Positions 44,009 to 53,014 of a stretch of DNA of 64,000 nucleotides are shown here, one piece after another. The notes under the pieces were generated by a model. That model was not told the DNA's origin. It was given only the letters and a program-made list of their open reading frames with translations, and ran no database searches. The DNA comes from Pseudomonadota bacterium (GTDB lineage Bacteria; Bdellovibrionota; UBA1018): NCBI GenBank assembly GCA_027485695.1, contig JAIXQO010000001.1:1-64000 (forward strand), written 5' to 3'. The number at the start of each line of letters is the position of its first letter. Positions within the stretch are counted from its first letter, which is position 1. The position numbers and the translations under genes were made by a program.

Positions 44009-45191
44009 AACTGACGTCCTTTTCTAGAGATACGAATGCGAATTTCGACATCGCCTGCAAAGGCGTGTAAACATTTCCAATCACACCGATGAAAACGGTC
44101 CGTGTTCTCTCAGACCATTCGAAGATGCGTGCTAATAGTTCGCAGAACCAAGGGACGTGGATGACCTTTTGTAAGATCCGGTTCATCGTCTCTTTCTGGA
44201 GATAATCCGAAGTCCGCGCTCCCGCATAAGCGCGGAGCGCATTCTCAAGCCGGGGATGTGTGGAGAGTTTCTCGGCCAGAAGAGCAGCGGTCTTAATCGC
44301 GGTCGTGATTCCCTCTCCGGTCAATGGATCGATGAATCCCGATGCGTCGCCAATCAAAACGACCTGACGGGAGGCGATCTCTCGTGCGATCCGCGTGATC
44401 GGAAATGTCACCTGTACCGTATCCGTATCGAGAGGATGAAACTGCTGATCGAGACTCGGCGATTTTTTGAGTAGATCGTTGATCAGCCGTTTGAAATCCC
44501 GATTTCCACGAACTTGTTCCGCATCCGTGACGATTGAGAAATTTACTTCATCGTCGTTGATCGGATTAATGCCCAAATAGGATCCATCCGCAGCAATATG
44601 CATTTGTCCGAAACGAGAGAGCGGCTGTTTTGGTCGTAGATAGGCGTGGATCGCTACACGCGATTGATCCGGACGCTCTTCTTTGAGACCAGTCAGTTTG
44701 GCTACGGTAGATCGACGTCCATCCGCACCGACCAGGAGTTCACAGCTGGTAGAATAGCCCCCAGAAAACTCCAGATCATATCCGTGATCCGTCTCAAGTG
44801 CCTTTTCGAGACGTGTACTCATTCGGACTACACCCTGAATGGATCGAAATTCGGCTAAAAGCCGAGATTGAAAGATCTCCCGATTGAGCGATACTCCGAA
44901 TCGTTTTTCCGGGAAACGTGCTGTAACGTTTCTACCAGCAGGGGAAACGAGGGTCATTCCCCATATCTTTTCGAACCCTTCGAGAGTCGATGCCAAATTC
45001 AGCGTCGTCAAATACTCGACACCTTGAGGACTCAGGTACTCGCCGCAAACGGGGCGACGGATATCTTCGGATGCTTCAACGACCAAGACCGAGTGTCCTA
45101 AACGACGGAGCAGAATGCCGGCGATTAAACCTGCAGGTCCTGCCCCAACGATGACAACCTCGAACTTGCTCCGTGAACCAACGTCATTCAT
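43986..45191 (-). CDS. FAD-dependent oxidoreductase (geranylgeranyl-reductase/hydroxylase family)
   Basis: The 401-residue flavoprotein has the dinucleotide motif VIVGAGPAGLIAG at residues 13-25, the GADGRRS segment and the second FAD site VVLIGDASGFIDPLTGEGI. By analogy with the third enzyme of phenolic-lipid operons it hydroxylates the aromatic product to a quinone, or reduces a polyprenyl chain. It is the first gene of the operon, transcribed away from a LuxR-type regulator. The ribosome-binding site is weak. Confidence 0.92.
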   Translation of the reverse strand: MNDVGSRSKFEVVIVGAGPAGLIAGILLRRLGHSVLVVEASEDIRRPVCGEYLSPQGVEYLTTLNLASTLEGFEKIWGMTLVSPAGRNVTARFPEKRFGVSLNREIFQSRLLAEFRSIQGVVRMSTRLEKALETDHGYDLEFSGGYSTSCELLVGADGRRSTVAKLTGLKEERPDQSRVAIHAYLRPKQPLSRFGQMHIAADGSYLGINPINDDEVNFSIVTDAEQVRGNRDFKRLINDLLKKSPSLDQQFHPLDTDTVQVTFPITRIAREIASRQVVLIGDASGFIDPLTGEGITTAIKTAALLAEKLSTHPRLENALRAYAGARTSDYLQKETMNRILQKVIHVPWFCELLARIFEWSERTRTVFIGVIGNVYTPLQAMSKFAFVSLEKDVSYGKNRRS

Positions 45192-45274
45192 GATTTAAGT
45201 ATCGCCATTATGAGCGCAGAGAACATCGAACGGAGGACGCATCCCAGTCCGCCAGGGTCGGTTTAAAGGGACGT
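45192..45274. promoter_or_regulatory. Divergent promoter region of the phenolic-lipid operon
   Basis: The 83-base spacer separates the flavoprotein gene (minus) from the LuxR-type regulator (plus) and must contain both promoters. I see no clear -35/-10 pair or symmetric operator. Confidence 0.5.
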
Positions 45275-45805
45275 ATGACATTTGTTCGAGGAAATGAACG
45301 TATCTGGGTAGTTCTAGGACTCGCTATAATCTCGCTCACCATTGGCGTCGATATTGCCCTGGATATTCGCGAAGGACTCCCGCTCGAGCACTTGATCCAT
45401 GAGTTCACGATCCTGATTTTCTGCTTTCTTCTCGTGTCACTTCAGACCTGGGTCATTATCCGTAAAAATCGCGAAATCAAGAGGGGCGCCTTAGAGCTCG
45501 CTTCGATTCGTGAGCAACGTGAAGATTTTAAGCGGAAGGCACAACGGTTCAGCTCCCAATTCCACGAAGCGGTCTATGAGCAATTTCGGGCTTGGGAATT
45601 GACCGAAAGTGAACAGGAAATCGCGATTCTCCTCGTCAAGGGATTGTCGATGAAAGAGATCGCGTTGGACCGCGCTTCTAAGGAGGCGACGGTTCGTCAA
45701 CAGGCGATGGCCATCTATAAGAAGTCGAGGCTCGAAGGCCGAAACCAGCTCACGGCGTTTTTCTTAGAAGATCTTTTCTCGACTCAGAAAAATTCCGAAG
45801 TCTGA
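45275..45805 (+). CDS. Membrane-anchored LuxR-type transcriptional regulator
   Basis: The 176-residue protein has two membrane helices (residues 9-29 and 43-62), a charged coiled linker, and a C-terminal helix-turn-helix of the LuxR/FixJ type (LTESEQEIAILLVKGLSMKE, EATVRQQAMAIYKKSRLEGR). It would sense the membrane state and control the divergent phenolic-lipid operon, which is inference from position. AAGGGA precedes the ATG. The CBS-domain gene follows after 58 bases and may be in the same transcript. Confidence 0.82.
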   Translation: MTFVRGNERIWVVLGLAIISLTIGVDIALDIREGLPLEHLIHEFTILIFCFLLVSLQTWVIIRKNREIKRGALELASIREQREDFKRKAQRFSSQFHEAVYEQFRAWELTESEQEIAILLVKGLSMKEIALDRASKEATVRQQAMAIYKKSRLEGRNQLTAFFLEDLFSTQKNSEV

Positions 45806-45863
45806 TCTCCATCATGTTTCAGTGAGGCTCCATCGGTGATCCTGAACTCAGGAGACGATCACC

Positions 45864-46343
45864 ATGAAAATACCCAACGCCGCTGAAACGATGACCCGAA
45901 AAATTCAAACCGTTAAAATGGATGACTCCATTCGCACGGCCTTTCAAGTGATGCAAGACTATCGCATTCGTCATCTGCCCGTGCGAGACCCTCAAGGGAA
46001 AATTGTCGGGATTCTCAGCGATCGAGATGTAACGAAAGCTGCACAAATATCCCAAGTTGGCATCGACACCGAAATCCATTTCAACAATGATGACCGGGTC
46101 AAAGACTTTATGAGTTGGCCAGTAGAAACCGTGACGGTGAGAGAAAACGTTATCCGAATCGCTGAGAGAATGATCGAAGAGAAAAAATCCTGTTTTCTCG
46201 TTTCCGGCGACATTGGTCACGAACCTCAAGGCATCATCACGTCTGAAGACCTTTTGAAAACCTTGGTTGATCTCTGCAAGAAAGAGCCGAGCTACATGAA
46301 AATGAGTCTCGGGGATCTCTGGAGCGAGAGCGTGCTCGTCTAG
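45864..46343 (+). CDS. CBS-domain pair protein
   Basis: The 159-residue protein consists of two CBS domains (MTRKIQTVKMDDSIRTAF..., then DFMSWPVETVTVRENVIRIA...), each with the GI(L/I)(S/T)xxD motif (GILSDRD, GIITSEDLL). CBS pairs bind adenine nucleotides and regulate partners by energy state. No partner domain is fused. GGAGAC precedes the ATG. It could be a regulator of the neighbouring LuxR-type gene or independent. Confidence 0.92.
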   Translation: MKIPNAAETMTRKIQTVKMDDSIRTAFQVMQDYRIRHLPVRDPQGKIVGILSDRDVTKAAQISQVGIDTEIHFNNDDRVKDFMSWPVETVTVRENVIRIAERMIEEKKSCFLVSGDIGHEPQGIITSEDLLKTLVDLCKKEPSYMKMSLGDLWSESVLV

Positions 46344-46366
46344 TGGATCGTATTCATTCACTCCGC

Positions 46367-48964
46367 CTATTCATAAGTGAGCGACTCGACCACTTTGAGA
46401 CGAGAAGCTCGATAGGCGGGGTATAGGCCCGCGATCAAAGACACGCCTAAACCGCAGGCAAGAGTGACCAAGAACGTTGATATCGGCAGATAGAAATTGA
46501 CCTGCCATCCAAGCGACGGCGCGAGCGCATGTAAGATGTACACGTAACCGATCAACGCGCCAATCGCAGCCGCTACCAGCGCGCCAAAACCGCCTTGAAT
46601 GAGGGATTCAACCAGAATCATCCGAGCGATTTGAACTCGAGTGGATCCGATCGCACGAAGAACACCAATCTCTCGCGTGCGTTCCATCACGCTAATGAGC
46701 AGCGTATTCAAGAGACCCATGAGTGCCACGAGTAGTGCTGCAATCTCGACCGCTCGAGTATAGGCAAACGACTGATCGAGTGCATTTTTCATCATTGCTC
46801 GCATCTCGGCGTTTGATACCGTGACGAGTCCATATTTTTCGCCGACTTTTCGGTCCACCGCTCGCCTCACATCTTCGAGCTTTGCCCCCTCCGCGATCGA
46901 TAGTCCGAAACTCGTGACCATGGAATCATTCCAATATCGCTTAAAAACCTCTCGATTCATGAAGAAAACGCCCTCTGGCGAGGCGTAGTCGATCATTCGT
47001 GCAATGATTTTGAAGGGAACCCTTCCGTTCGGAGTATCCAGCTCTAGCGTGTCACCAGTTTTTAGATTCGGATGTTTGTTGAAGTAGTTCTCAGAAACCA
47101 TCACACGCGGTTCGGTCGACTCAAAAATCTCGCGGGCCGCCTCGATCCGATCTCGATCCGTCACCTGCAATGCCCTGAATTCGGTATACTCGGGCGGATA
47201 ATCGAGTGCCCGGATTGCAAATTTTTTGCCGTCCGAAGTGAATTGAAGGAGCCTCTGTCGAACCCCCCGACCCTCACCGAACGGTCGAATTCCCGGTAGA
47301 TCTTGAAGTTCGCTTTGAATCGCTTCGTCAAACGGTTGAACTTCGGCGGTGATGACCCGACCACTGGAGGTCACGATGAGGTCCGCTCTTAATACATCAG
47401 ATAGCCAGTTCATCAAGGTGTTGTGGAAACTCGCGCGTACGGTCGCAACCAACATCACGAAAAACAGGCCCACCATGAGCGCCATGATATTAGAACTGGT
47501 GCGCTTGCGTGACCGCAATAAGTTCTCCTGCGCGATTTGAACCATGGGACTGGTTTTTACTCGCAGTGCTCTTCTCAATAAACGAATCAGCCAGAACACC
47601 AGAAATGGTCCGAAAAACGCTGCGCCCAGTACGCTAGCACCTTGGCTCATCGATTCGAATGGTCGCCAAAACTTGGGCAAATGTAAGATCATTGCCGTCA
47701 TTGAAAAAATGAGACAGCCGAGTCCAAATAAGATCCCAATGAGTGAGATTCGGCGATCGCGACTAAACGTGATCCCTTTGGGTTTCAGGGCTTCGATCGG
47801 CGAGATTCGTGATGCCTGGAGCGCAGGTATGATCGCCGAAAGTAACGATGTCCCGAGTCCCAAGATCAAAGTAAACGCGATTTGCTGGGTCGATAAGCGG
47901 AGCGCATTGACGCCAACTGGCATCGCATATTGAGCAGCCATACCGGTAGTCACTTGATTGACCAGACCAGAGGCGAGCACTCGACCAAGACCAAGACCCA
48001 TCGTAGTACCGAGCAAACCCATCACTCCGGCTTCGGCTACGAAGAGAAACAGAATCTGACGACGCGTTCCCCCGAGCGAACGAAGCACACCGATCTCTCT
48101 ACGACGTTCGGTGACGCTGACAGAGGTTGAATTGTAGATCAGGAAAAGCCCAACCAGAAGCGCAAGTGAACTGAAGAACGTGAGCATCATCTGATACGAT
48201 GAAATCATTTTCTGAAGTTCGTTGCCGGTCGTCTCCGGCTCTTCTACGAGGAATCCCCCCCCGAGGTTTGATTTTAAGCGTTCGCGAAGTTCCGTCACCA
48301 CTGTACCTTCGGTCGGGACGATATCGACGCGGTCAATTTTCCCTTGGCGCTTGAACATGTATCGGGCGCCGTCAATGTCCATAATGGCGAGCGATCCGCC
48401 ATAGGCTCGCGCGGCGCCTTCGGGTTTAAGAATGCCGCGAATAGTAAAAAGCTGAGGACCGAGTGCAGTCTGGAGCTTGAGTTGCGAGTCGATTTTAAAA
48501 CCGTTTCTCTTCGCGAATTCCTCGGTAACAACGATGCTATCCGGTTGGTTCAAAAAGATGAGCGGATCATCGATCACTTGTGAGTCGGTGGTCTGGTAGG
48601 TTCTGACGGATTGTTCCTGCAAAAGATCCACGCCGAGAATCGACAAGCTCTCTCGGGATTCAATCGTCCCGGAGAAGAATCCTCGAGCTTCGATGATCGC
48701 AACTGCGTTCTTGACGCCCGCAGTGGTACGAATTTTCTCGAATTTGTCCTCGGCGAAACCGGTGGGTCCAGCCGTGATCGTTAGTTTTGATTTTCCAGAG
48801 ATCGCCTCGACATTTTCACGAAACGTATCACGCGTGCTCTCGTTGATGATCGAGATGGCCACATAGAGCGCGATCCCGAACGCGACTCCCAGCGTAGTCA
48901 GAATCCACCGCACTGGCCTGAGCCGTGCGTTCCGGATCCCTACATATCGAATCAACTGAATCAT
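46367..48964 (-). CDS. ABC transporter permease of the FtsX/LolCE/MacB family
   Basis: The 865-residue protein has an N-terminal anchor, a periplasmic MacB-type domain, a first FtsX module (about residues 260-390), further helices, a second periplasmic domain and a final FtsX module (about 730-860; LNTLLISVMERTREIGVLRAI). This is two permease modules in one chain. Such pairs move lipoproteins or do mechanical work across the envelope, and do not import. It overlaps the ATPase gene by 4 bases. Confidence 0.93.
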   Translation of the reverse strand: MIQLIRYVGIRNARLRPVRWILTTLGVAFGIALYVAISIINESTRDTFRENVEAISGKSKLTITAGPTGFAEDKFEKIRTTAGVKNAVAIIEARGFFSGTIESRESLSILGVDLLQEQSVRTYQTTDSQVIDDPLIFLNQPDSIVVTEEFAKRNGFKIDSQLKLQTALGPQLFTIRGILKPEGAARAYGGSLAIMDIDGARYMFKRQGKIDRVDIVPTEGTVVTELRERLKSNLGGGFLVEEPETTGNELQKMISSYQMMLTFFSSLALLVGLFLIYNSTSVSVTERRREIGVLRSLGGTRRQILFLFVAEAGVMGLLGTTMGLGLGRVLASGLVNQVTTGMAAQYAMPVGVNALRLSTQQIAFTLILGLGTSLLSAIIPALQASRISPIEALKPKGITFSRDRRISLIGILFGLGCLIFSMTAMILHLPKFWRPFESMSQGASVLGAAFFGPFLVFWLIRLLRRALRVKTSPMVQIAQENLLRSRKRTSSNIMALMVGLFFVMLVATVRASFHNTLMNWLSDVLRADLIVTSSGRVITAEVQPFDEAIQSELQDLPGIRPFGEGRGVRQRLLQFTSDGKKFAIRALDYPPEYTEFRALQVTDRDRIEAAREIFESTEPRVMVSENYFNKHPNLKTGDTLELDTPNGRVPFKIIARMIDYASPEGVFFMNREVFKRYWNDSMVTSFGLSIAEGAKLEDVRRAVDRKVGEKYGLVTVSNAEMRAMMKNALDQSFAYTRAVEIAALLVALMGLLNTLLISVMERTREIGVLRAIGSTRVQIARMILVESLIQGGFGALVAAAIGALIGYVYILHALAPSLGWQVNFYLPISTFLVTLACGLGVSLIAGLYPAYRASRLKVVESLTYE

Positions 48965-49647
48965 ACTTTGGTCCGTTCATCCGTATCGAGGAGTCCGTCT
49001 TTGAGGCGGATCAATCGCGTTCCGAACTGGGCGGCTTTGGGATCATGAGTGACCATCATGATGGTGTGATTCTTTTCCTCCACCAGTCGCTTCAGATATT
49101 CCAGGACTTGCTCGCCCGTTTTGCTATCTAAGTTTCCCGTTGGCTCATCAGCAAGAATGACTGCGGGCTCGGTGACCAGCGCGCGCGCGATCGCCACTCT
49201 CTGCATCTCTCCGCCGGAAAGTTGATCCGGTCGATGATGCGAACGTTTACCCAGTCCCATGAACTCGAGCAGTCCACGAGCTCTCGACTCAACTTGTTCG
49301 AACGACTCTCCATCCAAGAGCCTCGGTAGGGCAACATTCTCAATCGCAGAAAGCGTCGGGAGAAGGTTAAAAAACTGGAAGATGAACCCCAGACGTTTGC
49401 GTCGAAACCGGCTCAGCTCGTCGTCCGAGAGTTTCGTCAGGACTTTGCCTTCGATCTCGACCTCGCCAGCGGTCGGTACGTCCAACCCGCCAATGAGGTG
49501 CAAGAGCGTGCTCTTGCCGGAACCGCTCGGTCCCATCAGTGAGACGAACTCACCTAATTTCACTTGGAAAGAAACGCCCTTCAGTGCCTTGAGGCGCAGT
49601 TCACCGGAATCGTACTCTTTTTCTAGATTCTTCACGTTCAAGATCAT
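48961..49647 (-). CDS. ABC transporter ATPase (LolD/MacB-like)
   Basis: The 228-residue ATPase has Walker [10 protein letters not shown], the signature [10 protein letters not shown], Walker [13 protein letters not shown] and MMVTHD, all of the LolD/MacB class. It drives the permease whose gene overlaps it by 4 bases. A role in lipoprotein release or a related export step is inferred from class; substrate not shown. Confidence 0.97.
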   Translation of the reverse strand: MILNVKNLEKEYDSGELRLKALKGVSFQVKLGEFVSLMGPSGSGKSTLLHLIGGLDVPTAGEVEIEGKVLTKLSDDELSRFRRKRLGFIFQFFNLLPTLSAIENVALPRLLDGESFEQVESRARGLLEFMGLGKRSHHRPDQLSGGEMQRVAIARALVTEPAVILADEPTGNLDSKTGEQVLEYLKRLVEEKNHTIMMVTHDPKAAQFGTRLIRLKDGLLDTDERTKV

Positions 49648-49707
49648 CGTTTCGATCTTAAGCGCGTGCGTGAAAAGCAGATAGCTGTTTTCGTACGGAT
49701 AAAGGAT

Positions 49708-50664
49708 TTATCTAGCTTCTTTGGGGCCTAACCCGAACTTTCGAAGAACCTGTCTGCAGACCGAGGGACGTGTGAGCTCGTTGACCTCGTCATTCAGCGT
49801 CTGCATGCCTTTTTGCAGGTCGACAATCTTCCGGCGTCTGAGTTGGCCTCCGGAGAGAATCGGAAGCGTCGTTGCGATCCGATCTATTCTTCTTCGCTCA
49901 CGACCCAAAAATTCATCGATGACGTTGAATAGCGCGTTCGTGCAATTTCGATTGAATAAGTGGTAAAGTTCGGTGAATTCCGGATCGTGCAGGCGCTCGA
50001 TCAAAAGCGCCCAGAATCGATCGAGATCCTCTCCATCCAGCTTAAGCGGGTACTGTTTCACCAGATTGCGCTCGTCTCTGACTACCGTGGCCACTTTGTC
50101 ATTCAAAGATACGATGCTTTTGCTCAACGCAAAATAGTCCTGCATCGCCGGAAGTAGGTCGAAATCCGGCCCGTCCACTGTCTGCACTGCGGCGACTGTC
50201 ACAATAAAATTTTTGATCGACGTTTTTACTCCCGGTCGGGTTTGGGAATAAAGCGTGATTCTTTCATTCAGGTTAAATCGGAGTTCTGTATGGGCAATCA
50301 ACCACTCAGCGGGAGGAAAGTGCTCCACCTGAAAACTGACTGATTCAAAAATGTCTTTTTTAGGAATCGAAGCGACCCAAAAGTCTCCATCGTGAGCAAT
50401 ATTCGCAATGAATGTCTTACCTTCGGCCGCGTATGCTTTCGCATCCGCCACGGGCATCACTTTTATCGCATCGACTGAGTTGATGATTCGGTAGTTCCGC
50501 CGAAAATTAATCTTGAGGCAATCCCCTTTGAACCGTCCCGATGGCATTAAACCGGTCGGGGCGAACGGATCGCCTTCTACGCATCCTGCCCATACAGATA
50601 CGCTGGTCAGCGAAACAGAGAGCGGCAATAGCAAACGTGTGAATAAGAGTTGGACTAGTTTCAC
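49708..50664 (-). CDS. Secreted DUF4105-like (Lnb N-terminal type) protein
   Basis: The 318-residue product begins at a GTG (50664) and has a signal peptide of 26 residues (ending VSVWA-G). The ELYHLFNRNCTNALFNVIDE segment carries the NC(A/T) motif of DUF4105/Lnb-type proteins, whose cysteine is in a papain-like fold and in Lnb acts in lipoprotein N-acylation. Two N-terminal cysteines (GCVEG, GDCLKI) may form a disulfide. It lies upstream of the LolD-like gene by 61 bases, which would fit a lipoprotein link but is only suggestive. Confidence 0.75.
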   Translation of the reverse strand: MKLVQLLFTRLLLPLSVSLTSVSVWAGCVEGDPFAPTGLMPSGRFKGDCLKINFRRNYRIINSVDAIKVMPVADAKAYAAEGKTFIANIAHDGDFWVASIPKKDIFESVSFQVEHFPPAEWLIAHTELRFNLNERITLYSQTRPGVKTSIKNFIVTVAAVQTVDGPDFDLLPAMQDYFALSKSIVSLNDKVATVVRDERNLVKQYPLKLDGEDLDRFWALLIERLHDPEFTELYHLFNRNCTNALFNVIDEFLGRERRRIDRIATTLPILSGGQLRRRKIVDLQKGMQTLNDEVNELTRPSVCRQVLRKFGLGPKEAR

Positions 50665-50770
50665 AGTAAGCTTATCGACGGCACGGGTGAGGAAACTAAG
50701 TGATCGGATCGTTTTTATTTAACAAGTTCAGCCTATTGAGGCGGAATCGTGCGTCTAAAAATTGACGATC

Positions 50771-51670
50771 TTACGGACGAAGTAAAAATTGACGTAGTCG
50801 TTCCTGCGTCTCTGGAACCAAGTGGATCGCGATGTGGGTAAACTCGCGCTGATAGAGCGTTTCAAAGCTCGTGATTGGAACATCAATGTTTTCGTCCGCG
50901 CCGATGACTCGGCTGCCACGAGCCCCCAGTTTCAGCCAAGGGCTATCATAGACCGATTTCTCGTCAAACTTCTGAAAGACGTTGGTCCACAGCGCGACGT
51001 TAGAAGTGCGCTCAAAAATTTTATTGTCTTCGCTGCAGAAAACTCCACTGATCCAATTAAATTTCTGACCGACGGCATCCAAAGTAAATACTTGCTCGAT
51101 CGGACGTTGGTCGCGCTCTAGCTCTTGCGCGACTTGCAGTGCGGCGTATCCGCCCATGCTGTATCCGAAGATGCGGATTTTTTGACCGTTATCTTGAGAC
51201 TTGATGCAACGAATCGCATCTTCATAGCCATTCTTCGAGTAGTAGTGAAACCGAACCCGCTTCGAAAGATTTTTGCGCTCATTATACTGAAACTGTTCGA
51301 TGTTCCTCGCGGTGTTACACAAACGAGAGTTGAATTCGCGACTCAGTAAGCTCCGGATTTCTCGGATGTACTCGATGTTTTCGACAGTTTCGCGGGTTTC
51401 AGCGAAATGCGTGGCTCGTGTTTTTTTCGCATGATCCACGTCTAAATTCATATAAGCGTACCGAGGGCAGTAACCGCCGGCGCCTTCGAAAAGAAAAACC
51501 TGCACTCGTGCATCGTCGTGAAAATTCGCGCACTCCGGTTCTTGCTGGATACTGCGCGAACCCAGTTCACCAATGATCGCTTGCATCTCCGTGATCGAAA
51601 GATCAGCCGACGCAGACCCGGACAAAAGAGCCCAGGCACAGAGAGGTAACGCACGAATGAGCGTCGACAT
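50771..51670 (-). CDS. Secreted alpha/beta-hydrolase-fold protein
   Basis: The protein begins MSTLIRALPLCAWALLSGSA-like after choosing the second ATG (51670), because GGGAG is 7 bases before it but only one base before the ATG at 51676. The nucleophile elbow is GYSMGGYAALQ, the oxyanion side lies in VFLFEGAGGYCP, and a C-terminal His (EFTHIAIHLVPE) could complete the triad. It is likely an esterase or thioesterase in the periplasm. Substrate unknown; cysteines suggest disulfides. Confidence 0.8.
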   Translation of the reverse strand: MSTLIRALPLCAWALLSGSASADLSITEMQAIIGELGSRSIQQEPECANFHDDARVQVFLFEGAGGYCPRYAYMNLDVDHAKKTRATHFAETRETVENIEYIREIRSLLSREFNSRLCNTARNIEQFQYNERKNLSKRVRFHYYSKNGYEDAIRCIKSQDNGQKIRIFGYSMGGYAALQVAQELERDQRPIEQVFTLDAVGQKFNWISGVFCSEDNKIFERTSNVALWTNVFQKFDEKSVYDSPWLKLGARGSRVIGADENIDVPITSFETLYQREFTHIAIHLVPETQERLRQFLLRP

Positions 51671-51802
51671 TTTCATACTCCCTAAATTTCTGACAAAACC
51701 TAGGGTTCGTCCACCGTTTTGAGGCGACCGTCTGAGAAACTACCTTACGCCGCGCTGTAGAATGGAACCTTCAGATTTAATACAGTGTTCCATAGTTCTA
51801 CT

Positions 51803-53011
51803 TTAACGACGCTCGTGCTGAAATCGTTTGCAGAAATCGACGACAAATCCCGCGCCCCAACTAAACGGGATTTCGGCGCGAAACCACTGCGATTCCCAGA
51901 GTGGTAATTCCGGCATATCGCGAAAAACTTCGCCTACTGCGCCATCGCGGCGAACGATTTTTTCTAACGCACGAAGAACCCGTTCGGCCTCAACGTCGTC
52001 GCCTTGTGAAATCGCTACTTTGCCCGCAAGGCCCATGAGCCAAGACCAATACAGATCTTCATGATAGTTGTGCAGGCTCACCACTCGAACGGCGATGCTC
52101 TTCCAAGAATCCGGATACGCCGGCAGCGTCACGCGGCCAGGCACATCGCCGTTACCCCGCCAAAGCGGATGATTCTTCAGCCGCTGATAGTGTGCCTGTT
52201 CTTCTTCACGACTTGAGAAATATCCCAAATCGATCGCTAGCAAATTCCCATCCGAAGAAATCTGCGGATAACCCGCAACCGTTCTAAAAAGCCCAGTGTT
52301 CTCGTCACGAAAAGTCGTCTCTATTTTCTGACGAGTTTTTTCAAGCTCGGTTTCCGAAGCGGACCAATCGCTGTAGGTGCGTATCTTTTTTGAAACCAAG
52401 TAATAGAGCAAGTTCACATAGAAGGTATGACCTTCGCGTTTTACGCTGTCTTGCCAGTCAGAAAACTTCGCCTGCCAAATCAGTCCATCTCTGAGTTTAT
52501 TGGCATAGAATCCATAGATTCCACGAAACGCTTCTTCGTTTTCTCGCCACCATGCTTGATCACCCGTGTGTTCGACGTACTCGAGGGCAGCCTTGAGTAC
52601 GAGCAGATTTGAATCGACCGCTTCGGAGCCATGTTCATCTCGATACTCCGGCTTGAGCGGATCATGAATCGGTAAATCTCCACGAAGGAATCCGATACTC
52701 TCGGGGATCATTCGAATCCAAAACTGCCTCATCACCCTCCAACGAGGGGCGATCGAATCCATCACCCGAGGTACGAGGGAATCCGACGTACGTCGATTGC
52801 GAATCAGCGTCGTTAGGTGATGTTTCACAACATCTGATCGATTCATTAGGAGCAGCCCACGGACCGCTAGAGCGAAGTCACGCGTCCAAAGCGTCTTAAA
52901 TTGGTTACGTCCAGCCGTTAAATAGGAACCGCTCGGCAATTGGATAATATTCGCTGAGAGCGTCGCTTCAGCGCGCTCCAACAAAAAGGCAACCGAATCT
53001 CGTGGGATCAT
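51803..53011 (-). CDS. (alpha/alpha)6-barrel glycosidase, debranching-enzyme-like
   Basis: The 402-residue cytoplasmic protein shows the glycogen-debranching/GH-type helical barrel: TLWTRDFALAVRGLLLMNRS near the start, KFSDWQDS in the middle and RAEIPFSWGAGFVVDF near the end, with conserved acids D and E in those segments. It probably acts on an alpha-linked glucan or oligosaccharide. It starts 3 bases after the glycosyltransferase stop, so the two are an operon and share a substrate or product. Confidence 0.75.
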   Translation of the reverse strand: MIPRDSVAFLLERAEATLSANIIQLPSGSYLTAGRNQFKTLWTRDFALAVRGLLLMNRSDVVKHHLTTLIRNRRTSDSLVPRVMDSIAPRWRVMRQFWIRMIPESIGFLRGDLPIHDPLKPEYRDEHGSEAVDSNLLVLKAALEYVEHTGDQAWWRENEEAFRGIYGFYANKLRDGLIWQAKFSDWQDSVKREGHTFYVNLLYYLVSKKIRTYSDWSASETELEKTRQKIETTFRDENTGLFRTVAGYPQISSDGNLLAIDLGYFSSREEEQAHYQRLKNHPLWRGNGDVPGRVTLPAYPDSWKSIAVRVVSLHNYHEDLYWSWLMGLAGKVAISQGDDVEAERVLRALEKIVRRDGAVGEVFRDMPELPLWESQWFRAEIPFSWGAGFVVDFCKRFQHERR

Positions 53012-53014
53012 GCC

